Below, piece after piece: positions 1-10,315 of a stretch of 64,000 nucleotides of DNA (position 1 is the stretch's first letter; each line of letters opens with the position of its first letter). The position numbers were made by a program, and so were the translations under genes. Location: NCBI GenBank assembly GCA_964017065.1, contig OZ024788.1, positions 8,659,761 through 8,723,760 on the forward strand, given 5' to 3'. The stretch is from Haliclona indistincta. Lineage: Eukaryota; Porifera; Demospongiae; Haplosclerida; Chalinidae. The notes under the pieces were generated by a model. That model was not told where the DNA came from, made no database searches, and was given only the letters and a program-made list of their open reading frames with translations.

Positions 1-29
1 CTTTTTATTTGCCATTTTTATTTGTACAG

Positions 30-3000
30 ACAAAGGGTAACACATATCAAGCAGTATTGGCGACTGATGGTATCAGATTTTACGCTATTTACACATACAA
101 ATGTGGAGAACTGAACTGGGCGAATGATACATACACTAACGATTATGCTTTTATTGGATTCACTTTCATCCCCCCAGTCTTACAAGCTGAGCATCCACTC
201 TCTCGCAAACCAAATGTTACTGACATTGCCTGCATCAATAATGATTCAAGTGTTTGGAGCAATGTATTATATACTTTACACAAAAAAATTGTTAATATCA
301 CATTTGATCCACCTCAGTTCGTGTCAGAGATTGAGTCAGTTCCATACCAGGTGAGCTATAGAGCTGGTCATATTGACATAATCATCATGCATGCATGGTT
401 TGCTGCATTCAGGTCAACATATCAGTGAGTACAAGTCCAGGTTATCTTCCTCACACACTAGCTGGAGAGATGACACTGTGTGTGTTCAGTAATGAGGAGA
501 GAGGAATCACATTCAACACAACTTTATCAGAGACAATGTCATGTGACTTCACCTCCTCCATCCCTGCACTTTCGGATATCAAGCTAGGTTCGTATAATGA
601 TTATCTATTATTTTTATTCTGATCATTATATTTTTGTTTCAGTGACTAATTTCAGTTTGTACAGTACACACACCAAGCAATCGTTTTGTGAGAAATTTGA
701 TTACACATTCTACAACTGCTCTAGAGCCAATACGTACGTTCCCTTCTATTGATGGATGTATCATGTCATTTTGTTATAATACCTCTCCATCCTTATACAT
801 GTAGTTGTCATGATTGTGTATCTGATGGTATCTGTGGATGGTGTGATAATACTTGTGTTCATACCTCAGCAACATGCTCTACCAACTTGATCACTGCACC
901 TTGTGGCTGTATGTCTCCAATGAACACCAGTATCTCTCCTGATAATGGTCCCACAGAGGGAGGGACCACAGTGACCATTACTGGTACTGATCTGGGAACA
1001 TCATTTAGTGATATCATCAGTATCACAGTGGGGAGTCTCTCCTGTACTCCCATTAAGGACAACTACCTGGAAGGAAGTAGAGTCACATGTAACATTGGTA
1101 GTAGCAATCAAACACAGCCAGGGAGTGTTGATGTGGTGGTTAATGTTTGTTATTCTAAAAACGCTATTGGTCAGTTCCAGTTTGGTCAGCCGAGAGTATA
1201 CTCTGTGAGTCCATCATACGGACCAGCTGCTGGAGGGACAATAGTGAGAGTGAGAGGAGAGGACCTGAATATTGGTAACAGAGAGAGGACTACAGTATCA
1301 CTGGTGGCCACAGGGAGGAGGAGGAGACAGACCATGGGAACACCATCCTGTGATATCATGTGAGCAATAGTAACAGTCTCTAGCAAAATCCAGTGATGTA
1401 TTAATTATTCTCAGGTCAATCTCCGCTAATGAAATTTTGTGCAGCTGGAGCAACTCTACTGCTGACATGCCTGGAGTGGTTCTAGTGACTGTAAACAATG
1501 CCATGGTGCAGAACAGCTCAGTCACTTACGAGTACCTCAATAACCCTGTCTATAGTAGACTAACACCTCAACAAACCATCAGATCGTGAGTGATGAGATG
1601 ATGTGTGTCAATGCTCCTCTCCTCATCTTCCTGTCACATGCAGTGGTGGTATCAAACTCACATTCACTGGACAGTATCTCAATGTTTCACAGCAGCCAAG
1701 ACTACAGTTCAACAATGGTCTACAGTCTACTACTGTTAGTATAATACAGTATACTGTAGCTCATACTATACTAGTGAGCCAGTCCTCTCTTTTTCAGGTA
1801 ATGTGTCAGAAGCAGAGCAGCTCAGGCACCACTCTGGTGTGTATAGCTCCTCCTCTGTCTGTACAGAACAGCTACACTGTTGTAATGGATGCTGCACCCG
1901 GGCCAGAAAATTTAGACAGCAATTTAAAGCTATCTTTGGCTGCTGATCCGAAGGTGTTGCAACTCAAAAATGCTTCAAGAAGAGTCTATTTGGGTGTGAA
2001 TGATTCAACTATTAGTATTGAAGTAAGCAAAGTATAATATATGTCTGCATCTAGAGTTTATGTACAGTCGCCATTTTATGCATTCAGGGACAGCATTTCA
2101 CTAATGTAGAGAAAGAAGAGATCACAGTAATGGTGGGTAGGAACCAGTGTGTGGTTGTGGCTATTGCAGATGCAGTCATCACTTACTATGCTCCTCAAAG
2201 AGATGGACCAGTAATAGAGAGTGTCACAGTGAGGGCATAATCTTATTTCAAAAATCAATCTCTATACTATATATTTAGGTGTTCTTTGGACAAAATATCA
2301 ACAGCAGTGTAGGTCAGCTTGAGTATATTGCCAGTTCCAATACTGCTGCTATTGCTGGAGGAGTTATTGGTGGAGTTGCTCTGATCTTGTTACTACTTTT
2401 GATCTTTTCAGCAATTTTGTACAGCTATTTGTCATCAATGTCTAAATATAAACATGAACTCGAGCATGCACAGCAACCAGTAAATGAGTAAGTTGAATTT
2501 TTTACTCAATCATGCATGTCTATGAGTTGTCTCAAACATGCAGGTTTGTTCCTCCTGTTTCTGCTGAAAGTGGTGAAATGGAGATGGAGAGTAACATATG
2601 TTATCTGAATGCTGGTATTGGACATTTGCTGGTATTGGTAGTTTACCACCAGTTGAGTCTATGGAGGATATTTGTGATGGGCTCCCTTATGAAGAACCAA
2701 CAGCAAAAAAGCATGAGTGCGGAGAAGTGAAAGACCACGATTATGTTAATGACCCTCAAGGTGAAGCGTACAAACAAGCCATTGATGAAGCAGTTGTGAG
2801 AGATGATGATGGATACTATGTTAATGATGACTTGTTCCCTGAAGAGTACCGAGTTAGCTATTTGTCATCAATGTCTAAATATAAACATGAACTCGAGCAT
2901 GCACATCAACCAGTAAATGAGTAAGTTGAATTTCTTACTCAATCATGCATGTCTATGAGTTGTCTCAAACAGGTTTGTTCCTCCTGTTTCTGCTGAAAGT

Positions 3001-3348
3001 GGTGAAATGGAGATGAAGAGTAACATATGTTATCTGACATTTGCTGGTATTGGTAGTTTAGCACCAGTTGAGTCTATGGAGCATGTTTATGATGAGCTCC
3101 CTTATGAAGAACCAACAGCAACAAAGCATGAGTGCAGAAAAGAGAAGGACCACGATTATGTTAATGGCCCTCAAGGTGAAGCCTACAGACAAGCCATTGA
3201 TGAAGCAGTTATGAGAGATGATGATGGATACTATGTTAATGATGACTTGTTCCCTGAAGAGTACCGGGTTACTGGGGGAAATGCTGCTGCTGCTCAGGTG
3301 ACAGTGGAGAAGACTGACAACAATAGATTTGATGATCGATCCAACTGA
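30..3348 (+). CDS. NIDO-PSI-IPT single-pass receptor with tyrosine-rich tail (5' end outside window)
   Basis: Multi-exon gene; exons I infer from GT/AG sites and matching phases: 30-350, 413-587, 643-733, 805-1359, 1415-1585, 1644-2022, 2088-2228, 2279-2487, 2973-3348 (805 codons, no internal stop). Domains in order: NIDO-like (start TKGNTYQAVLATDG, residues 1-107); a linker; a PSI cysteine module (CEKFDYTFYNC to CGWC, about 181-232); three IPT/TIG domains (starts MSPMNTSISP, PRVYSVSPSYGP, YSRLTPQQTI) and a degenerate fourth; a Gly-rich TM helix (about 634-657); a cytoplasmic tail. PSI plus tandem IPT is the plexin/MET stalk architecture, but no GAP or kinase domain follows. A GRRRRQ site in IPT2 could be furin-cleaved. 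The tail has repeated YVN motifs (DYVNG, YYVNDD), matching the pYxN consensus bound by GRB2-type SH2 domains; signalling is inference. A cassette exon (2544-2920) lies between the last two exons. Confidence 0.85.
2423..3271 (+). repeat. tandem duplication of the receptor tail exon (433-base unit), first copy frameshifted
   Basis: Bases 2423-2855 and 2856-3271 are near-identical direct copies covering the juxtamembrane coding segment, one intron and the tail exon. The first copy gives an extra possible exon 2544-2920 (377 bases). Relative to copy 2 it has a 14-base insertion just after the CTG at about 2605, a micro-duplication of TGCTGGTATTGG. With the insertion, inclusion of this exon runs into a stop at 2728-2730. 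Without it the exon would be 363 bases, in frame. Skipping it (2487 joined to 2973) keeps the full tail open. Confidence 0.85.
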
Positions 3349-3887
3349 ATAAGACGAAGAAGCTGAAGAACAGAACACCGTAGTGCATAAGTAGCTAGCT
3401 TGTCTGAATGCTGATAGCAAATCATGTATTGATATTCATTGAAACAAGTAGCTAACATGTCAAGGGATTGGCTAACCTAATGTTGCATGGTGTAACCATC
3501 TCTTTTCTCTTTCATCACTTGCAGACTGACGATTCTCTGAAAAAATTGACCAGTGTCCTTGTAAATCATAATAATTTTGCAGTGTGTCAGTTAAGTTTTC
3601 AGTATCCATCTTTATCAGATGAGTAGCTATCACCTGCTTCATCTGAAAGGACTCCTCTTGGTGTTGCTGTTGCTTGCTATAGCTTTCTCTTGTATACTTC
3701 TTTAATTCTCAGGAAGATGTCAAAAAGGTAAAAGATGTTGACAATGAGTGTATGTACGAACCTGAAGAGAGTTATTATGCAATTGTGATATTATGCCAAT
3801 AATTATTGTGATTATTATGCAATTGTGTTATCACCGTTATTATATGCAATTGTGATATTGAGGAATGATAATTGACACATAAAGAAT
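3349..3887. other. 3' flank of the receptor gene
   Basis: No clear gene. The stretch 3713-3802 could be an alternative terminal exon: the acceptor TTCTCAG is followed by an open frame reading EDVKKVKDVDNECMYEPEE then SYYAIVILCQ and a stop, again tyrosine-containing. The sequence after it is AT-rich with repeats of ATTATGCAATTGTGAT. Weak support. Confidence 0.3.
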
Positions 3888-5690
3888 TATCATTGCCGAT
3901 CGGCAATGATATGTAGGGATGACCTCGAACTAAGATGGCGGCTACTCATGTGTGATAATGAGTTTTCGCACATATCTCTATTGTCATACATTTCTGCTGC
4001 ATTTTAACTATTTCTAAGTGAATCTGAAGTGTAAGCGCTTGTAGGAAGTCTATGAAAGTCGCCGGGACTGCTTGCTTGACGACGAAAATCAAGATGGCGA
4101 CTCTCAGAGAGCCGTCGCAGATCTTCGCTATTTTAGCGTTTCTCGAGATTCTAGACATCTAGGATTGATCAGACGATTGTTCTGAGCATGGAAATACCTT
4201 TGGCGAAGCTGACAGACGTTTCTAAAGTGGTAAACTAAAATCGCCGCCCACGCGAATTGTTCATCTTTCTTCTTCTCTTTTTCTTTCTTCTTTGAACGAG
4301 CCTAGCACTGTCCTGAGTGAACGAATCACTACCAAACCTGCACAATTGTACGTGTATATATCTGGAATAGTGCACTTACCTCTTAGATAGGCATTAAACA
4401 CTACCAGAAGCGAGTAATCCTTGAAAAACATGGTTTTTGGGCTGTTTTGGACTGAAGACGCCATTAAATAATTAACCCTCTTGTCGCTCGTATCATTAAC
4501 TCCGCCCACATCAGTTTTGCAGCTATCTCGATCGATACTGCGTTTTGTCTCTGCTCTGGACGCTTCAGCGCGCAAGCCAGAGGTATGAAATTTGTCTAGA
4601 GCAGTACTATACCCTAAGTAACACTGATCTGTTCGTTAAAGCTTCAGATGGCGGGTTAAAACTGACATACCCAGACGTGAACAAGTCATGATTCTCATGC
4701 GTATTCTACGGTTACTGGCAGCAAGATTCTACGCACAGTAAGGTTCCTACACCACGCAGATAAGTTGTAAAGGACTAGAAGCCTCTGTGAGTGTGATATT
4801 GACATCAACAAGGTTCTACTAGGCGTGCTTAGGCTTGCAGCATCACAAGTTGTCAGTCATGATTAGTCTCTTCCTTCATCACTAACAAGTATCATGTTGT
4901 CAAATCATACCTGGACTTGATATTTTGCTGTCTGCGTCCTTAACCTCTTTACTATTTTAAACCTTTAAATAAATGATTGGTGATATTAAACATTAATTTA
5001 AACTACACTCCTTACTCTCCAGACCCTGTGCACATTCACATCTGCTAGACTAGTAACTGCTGCTCACAAAGTTGTCAAAATGAAATAACATCTAACATAG
5101 AATACAACTAATACGTTCAAACTGATAGTGATAAAAAAAGTAACAGGAACAAGTAAAATAAAAAAGCTTTAATAAAAAACTGGAAAGTGTAGGGATGACT
5201 CTTAAAAAAGGAAAGGAACAAGATGGGATGATGCTCGCAAAAGTAAAGGAACAAGATGGAATAATGCTAAGCTTGCAAATGTAAAAGTCCCAAGTATCCC
5301 TACATCAGCGGCTTGAAGGAGGACGCAGTCCGATGGAGTAATTGACGGTTGTAAATAACTAGAGGTATATGTGTTTAGGAGGACGCAGTCCGATGAAGTA
5401 GTTGACAGTTGTAAATAAGCTGCAGGTAGGTGTGTTTGGAGGACGCAGTCCGATGAAGTAATCGACGATTGTAAAGGTATAGGAAGAGGATTCCGTATTT
5501 GTCAGTTGCGTCGCAGCAAGCCGCTGATGTAGGGATACTTGGGACTTTTACATTTGCAAGCTTAGCATTATTCCATCTTGTTCCTTTACTTTTGCGAGCA
5601 TCATCCCATCTTGTTCCTTTCCTTTTTTAAGAGTCATCCCTACACTTTCCAGTTTTTTATTAAAGCTTTTTTACTTTACTTTAATTCATA
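3888..5690 (+). mobile_element. family C non-autonomous element, copy 1
   Basis: Starts with a perfect 24-base palindrome (3888-3911, core CATTGCCGATCGGCAATG). Then come TATGTAGGGATGAC and an AAGATGGCGGCTAC motif shared with family A, and a T/C-rich CTTT tract followed by CGAGCCTAGCAC (about 4265-4310, also shared with family A). It ends in a long foldback (5160-5690) whose last arm contains GTCATCCCTACA, the inverse of the start. An inverted copy lies at 56756-58220 (similarity from 4358 to 5690). No transposase is encoded. No convincing target-site duplication could be read, so the outer edges are approximate. Confidence 0.6.
5160..5690. repeat. foldback: about 150-base inverted arms around a three-unit minisatellite
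   Basis: The arm about 5165-5315 (GTGTAGGGATGACTC through CCCTACATCAGCGGCTTG) is repeated inverted at about 5517-5680. The loop holds three degenerate units of about 58 bases, each starting GGAGGACGCAGTCCGATG (5318, 5379, 5438). The family C copy at 56756-57420 has five units, so unit number varies between copies. Confidence 0.8.
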
Positions 5691-5963
5691 TAAACTGCAT
5701 GCCTGGTTGTCAAAAAATCTCTATAAGTATAGATGACTTGATCATTTCTCAACGATGTGATTAATGACACTCTGTTCATCATCTGCTGCACAAGATTTCT
5801 CAGAATTGAGACTTTTGAGATTGCATTGCATCGGTTCCCAAACCGCAACAATTACCAGTGCAATATTCATTGTGTTCAGATTTCTAGTAAGTCACTTGTC
5901 CAACATACTAACAAGATTATAGCTAATCAAGCAGTATTATATGATACAGCTGCATGTGCTGGG
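5691..5963. other. unassigned sequence between two foldback elements
   Basis: I see no gene here. A 77-codon open frame at 5757-5990 ends in GFTGPQCKL, but its 3' part is family A terminal repeat sequence. Confidence 0.4.
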
Positions 5964-6306
5964 TTCACTGGTCCTCAATGTAAACTATAACAAGGAACAA
6001 GCATGGAATGGTAACACGATTGACTTGCTAACAGACCATAGATCCCTACATCAGTGGCTGCTGTGGTTGACTATAGCTAATACAGCTATAGTTGCTGCTG
6101 ACTGACACCATGCTGCAGATGTGCATTCAGCTTGTGACAAAATATTGATCTTATGTACAGCCGCTGATGTAGGGATCTATGGTCTGTTAGCAAGTCAATC
6201 GTGTTACCATTCCATGCTTGTTCCTTGTTAGTTTACATTGTGGACCAGTGGTAGATTTCACAACCCTACATCCTATTGATTTCGATAGAAATCTTTTTCA
6301 TTTTCT
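5964..6306 (+). mobile_element. family A 3' foldback module, detached copy
   Basis: Inverted arms of about 85-90 bases (AACAAGGAACAAGCATGG to CCCTACATCAGTGGCTG, and the reverse) surround a short loop. After them come the family A 3' end with CAACCCTACATCC and the small hairpin GATTTCGATAGAAATC. The same module closes the family A copies ending at 23926, 47523 and 63551. Its 5' partner is missing, so this is a truncated or solo end. Confidence 0.65.
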
Positions 6307-6446
6307 TAGTATAATGTTTGCGGATTTCCGCATCATTTATGTGTTCTGTGGCTTTGCAATAAATGCTAGAAGGACAGGTCTTGTAGTTGATTCGATAATT
6401 TCTAGTATAGCTACAGTAAATCGACTGAAAATGCAACCAGCTTATT
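6307..6446. other. host sequence left of the nested insertion
   Basis: Matches 31257-31395 (starting AGTATAATGTTTGCG), which continues directly into sequence found here only after 23931. It contains, inverted, a diverged copy of the first bases of exon 1 of receptor genes 1 and 2. It is therefore the outer part of an inverted arm upstream of gene 1, split by the 17.5 kb insertion. Confidence 0.75.
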
Positions 6447-7074
6447 AGGGAGGCACGGTAGTGCCTCCCTATGTAGGGTTGAACGAGAAAAAAAGATGGC
6501 GGCTACATACAATGTATTAGCGTTCAAACACTGATATTTCGCCTGGTGACGAATTGTATACGTCAAAAGACACCTAAATCTGCTCTCTGGCGTTGCCCCA
6601 TCTTACAATAGCAAGGAGATCGCTCAAAATTGTTACAAAAGTGACGAACCTGGAAACGGTGAAAATCGAGTTTCGTCATCTCCGTTTTCAGACTTTTCTT
6701 CTTCTTTCTTTCTTCAGCGCGTCTAGCGCCTTTACGCGAGCAATGCCGAGACCAAAACACCCACGAACAGTCATGAAATTCTCCTGGCAGGTGCCTTTTG
6801 AACTTTGTTTTTAGCGAAACGGCGATATACATTCCGCGAGTTCTCGATCGTGATCCATTGTCAGCTAAGTGTTAGACGCCATTATTGTGATTGCGCAATA
6901 CGCACGTGACCTAGCAGTGGTTAGCGCACGTGACCAGGGACTAGCTTGTGTATCGCCGCGCCGTGGGTACTGGTAAAACCAGGAACGGGAAACGAGGAAA
7001 CGGGAAATGGGAAATAAGAAACGGGAAATGGGAAATAAGAAACGGCGACTAAAACTACTCAGTAAATCCTAAAC

Positions 7075-7260
7075 CCAAACCCAAGACCCTAAAAACCTTC
7101 GCCTAACAGCGCCCAGTATGGACCTAACAGCGCCAGTATGGACTTAACGGCGCCAGTATGGACCTAACAGCGCTCAGTATTCGCCTAACATGCCATAATA
7201 GTACTGGGCGCTGTTAGGTCCATACTGGCGCCGTTAGGTCCATACTGGCGCCGTTAGGAT
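7075..7260. repeat. 21-base minisatellite with inverted end
   Basis: Units of 20-21 bases such as CCTAACAGCGCCCAGTATGG are repeated about five times in one direction and then three times inverted (7200-7260). They are preceded by CCTAAACCCAAACCCAAGACCC. The same unit forms the larger array inside the element at 21459-22074. Confidence 0.8.
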
Positions 7261-8206
7261 CAGTGGTCAAAGTGGCCAACTGCTTTCTGCAACTAGAGCC
7301 ATCGCAAGCAGCAGTTCCAGCCACCAAACGATCAGTGGTCAAAAGTGGCCAACTGCTTTCTGCAACTAGGCACCGAAGGTGCTTATGCCTCGGTGGAATG
7401 TTATGCATGCATACCTGTCTGAAAAATGACACTATATCCACAACCACAACTATCCACCATTCCATAAACACAGATGCATGCATACAGGATTTCTGTACAG
7501 CAGTTGCTTTAGTTATGCAATCAGAAGCCAATCAGTGCTAACCACAATTCAACTGGGCGTGTCTACAGTGTTTAGCGCAGCAAGCAGTCATACCACGAGC
7601 GAGATAACTTCCATAGCTTGCTTACACGATTTCTCTGGACCTGCGCTGATATCCTGTAGTAAAATTTGAACCTATCAGCTTCTAGGCAGTCAACTGTGGA
7701 CAGCTTTGCCATTGGAGAAGTCCAGATCGCCAGCAACGGCAAACAAAGTAAGCAAATCACGCCATAACTCGAGAACGAAGCTTCGTGTACAAATTTCAAA
7801 TGTTGAAAAGCGAGATAATATCGAGTTCTACTTGCATTGCTAGTTTTAGGGCTCGGCGTTCAGCGTGCGCCGCAAAACTGAAGTAACGGACGGAATGAAG
7901 CACCAAAGGTGCAAATGCCTCGGTGGAATGCAACCATTTCACATACACAGCAAAAAGCTGCAGCTATTATACCTTGCTGTACAGCAATCACAATGCAGTA
8001 TAATAGATATGCAATGCAATTCCTGTATGATGAAATTAAAGCTGAAGAGCGCTGGCTGCAACTAGGCACCAAAGGTGCTTATGCCTCGGTGGAATGTTAT
8101 GTATACATGCCTGTCTGACTAAATACGCTGAACTGAAATACACAAGCAATAATGAAAGTCTGCTGTTGCTAGTTGAACACTATGTTAGTGGCTGACAACT
8201 TATAAC
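7260..8206. repeat. 'GCCTCGGTGG' repeat array, left part
   Basis: Starts with two copies of an about 72-base unit (GTGGCCAACTGCTTTCTGC, CAGTTCCAGCCACCAAAC) that recurs in the same orientation at 22848-22960. Then come diverged units of about 540 bases with landmarks GGTGCTTATGCCTCGGTGG, CAACTGGGCGTG, GGACCTGCGCTG and GCGCCATAACTC, ending in GACA/GACT-rich stretches. The array breaks at about 8206; the same context continues intact near 18925, so this is probably one edge of the Helentron insertion. Confidence 0.65.
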
Positions 8207-8662
8207 AAAGTTCACAAATTAATGTTAACATGCTTAATCTTGCACCTCACTGATGTGAGAGACATTAAATCTGACATGGTATTCAATAATGGCAAGGATT
8301 ATTTACATAATTAGCTATGCTAGTGAGAGTAGAGAATAATGCTAGCAAGTTAATCATAGGAGTCGTCCACTTTAACTTGAAAAGCTGTTCATCTTAAGAC
8401 ATTAAATAGGAAATACTTTCAATTTTGTGTAAAAACAGGAGCTTCAAGATAGAGGATTAAAAGTGTTGTCAGGAGCATGTGAAGTAGGGTATTAGAGCTG
8501 CATCAGTTTGTAATCTGAAAAAAGAATAAATTATTGTAATTAAAAGACAAATATTGAGTATAATTACTGGGGTTCCACTGGTAGAACCAGGAGCACATGA
8601 AAGAAGGGAGCAGCTAACTCCCAAATGTTTATTATCATAGTAAGGCTTCAGGGCTATCATAC

Positions 8663-8722
8663 CTCAACACAACATCATGATCTGTACTAACAACAGGTGA
8701 TGGGTGTGTTGGGGATAACCAC
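8663..8722 (-). pseudogene. 60-base fragment of the Helentron endonuclease coding region
   Basis: Nearly identical to 10790-10848 on the same strand. It encodes WLSPTHPSPVVSTDHDVVLR, against WLSPTQPSPVVSTDHDVVLR in the main ORF. Isolated; no open frame continues. Confidence 0.75.
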
Positions 8723-9350
8723 ATGTATGTGAACTTACAACTTTGGGTAATAGTATGTTCTGTCAAGAGATCATAGATCGTCAGTCTCAGTGATCATCAT
8801 CTTGCATTTTCACTATCCATACTTGCTTTGTCAGTCCCAACTGCTTACATATGGGTCTGCTCACATTTGGAGTTCAATAGTTGCACTTCAGACGAAGCCA
8901 CATGTTGCTTCATGGCTCATTATGCTAAATATTTTCAATGTGTCTTCATCTCTTGGGAGTTAGAGAAACAACCAAGAGGTAGCCCCTCTGTCACTACAAC
9001 AGAGTGGAACAGGCCTCACAACCCACACACCAAATGCATTAACATGACCATTCAGACATGACCAATAGTCTGCCTAGACGGCACATGTGCACAGTGGCGG
9101 CTGGTTGTGGCTCAAGAGAATCAGGCATGAAAAGGCCAGTCTCTCAAGGACAACGAAGACTTGTATGATTTTGGGCTTAGTTCTCGAAGCAGGCTGCTGC
9201 ATGGCTGGGACCACATGAGACCTGCAGGCCTACATGATCCTACACATTGTAACGTACCGGCAATGGTGTCACAACAGCATGCACAACTTCTTGAACAGGG
9301 CCTCATAATTAATTCTTGACCAATCCCAAGCTTTGGAAGGAATGCTTCTG

Positions 9351-9500
9351 TGCCATTATGCTCAATAATAATACTTCCTGTGCCATTATGCTCAATAATA
9401 ATACTTCCTGTGCCATTATGCTCAATAATAATACTTCCTGTTCCATTATGCTCAATAATAATACTTCCTGTGCCATTATGCTCAAATAATCTTCCTTTGC
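9351..9500. repeat. 30-base minisatellite, about five units
   Basis: Unit TGCCATTATGCTCAATAATA plus ATACTTCCTG, nearly perfect over 9351-9480, with degenerate pieces to about 9560. It lies downstream of the Helentron ORF. Confidence 0.9.
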
Positions 9501-9667
9501 CAATATGCTTAAGAATAGTGTGCCACCATGCTCAATGCTTCCTGTGCCATTATGCTCAGAGTTGATCATGAATACTTTCAATTGGTATTGCACTGCTCTG
9601 GTATCACTGGTATTGTATTGCTCTGGTATTACTGGTATCAATTCTGAGTTGATACATGAATAAGCAC

Positions 9668-10140
9668 AATGCTCAGTTCTCAACAAGCTCACTCAGTATT
9701 CGATGCTCAAAGCTCAGTTCTCAACAAGCTCACTCAGTATTCGATGCTCAAAGCTCAGTTCTCAACAAGCTCACTCAGTATTCGATGCTCAAGGCTCAGT
9801 TCTCAACAAGCTCACTCAGTATTCGATGCTCAAAGCTCAGTTCTCAACAAGCTCACTCAGTATTCGATGCTCAAGGCTCAGTTCTCAACAAGCTCACTCA
9901 GTATTCGAAGCTCAAAGCTCAGTTCTCAACAAGCTCACTCAGTGTCCGATGCTCAAAGCTCAGTTGTCAACAAGCTCACTCAGTATTCGATGCTCAAGGC
10001 TCAGTTCTCAACAAGCTCACTCAGTATTCAATGCTCAAGGCTCAGCTCTCAACAAGCTCACTCAGTATTCGATGCTCAAGGCTCAGTTCTCAACAACCTC
10101 ACTCGGTATATATTCGATGCTCAAGGCTCAGTTCTCGAGC
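9668..10140. repeat. 41-base minisatellite, about 11 units
   Basis: Unit built from GCTCAGTTCTCAACAAGCTC and ACTCAGTATTCGATGCTCAA plus A/G. Because 41 is not a multiple of 3 and the unit has no stop on the plus strand, all three plus frames stay open; the resulting reading frames are not genes. Confidence 0.95.
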
Positions 10141-10315
10141 TTGGTCAGTGTTCACAGTGTGCCCAACATGGTAGCTGGGATAGCTTCATTCAATATGCTT
10201 CATTCTTTGTGCTTCATTCAATACACTTTCCATATCCATATCACATTATTCATGAGGCTGCATAGGTTCAACTTACTAGATACTTAAAGCTCATTTCAAT
10301 GCTGACACATATCAC

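Noticed and set aside
5757..5990. Possible EGF-like end (AACAGFTGPQC)
   Set aside because: The 3' half is family A terminal-repeat sequence and no other EGF cysteines are spaced correctly.
7065..7090. Telomere-like CCCTAAACCC stretch
   Set aside because: Only one or two imperfect units, located inside transposon borders and repeated at 21600; not a telomere array.
9351..10140. CRISPR-like regularly spaced repeats
   Set aside because: Units are contiguous with no unique spacers and the genome is eukaryotic; these are minisatellites.
9656..10287. Three overlapping plus-strand reading frames of 170-200 codons
   Set aside because: They are one 41-base minisatellite read in three frames (unit without stops, period not divisible by 3).
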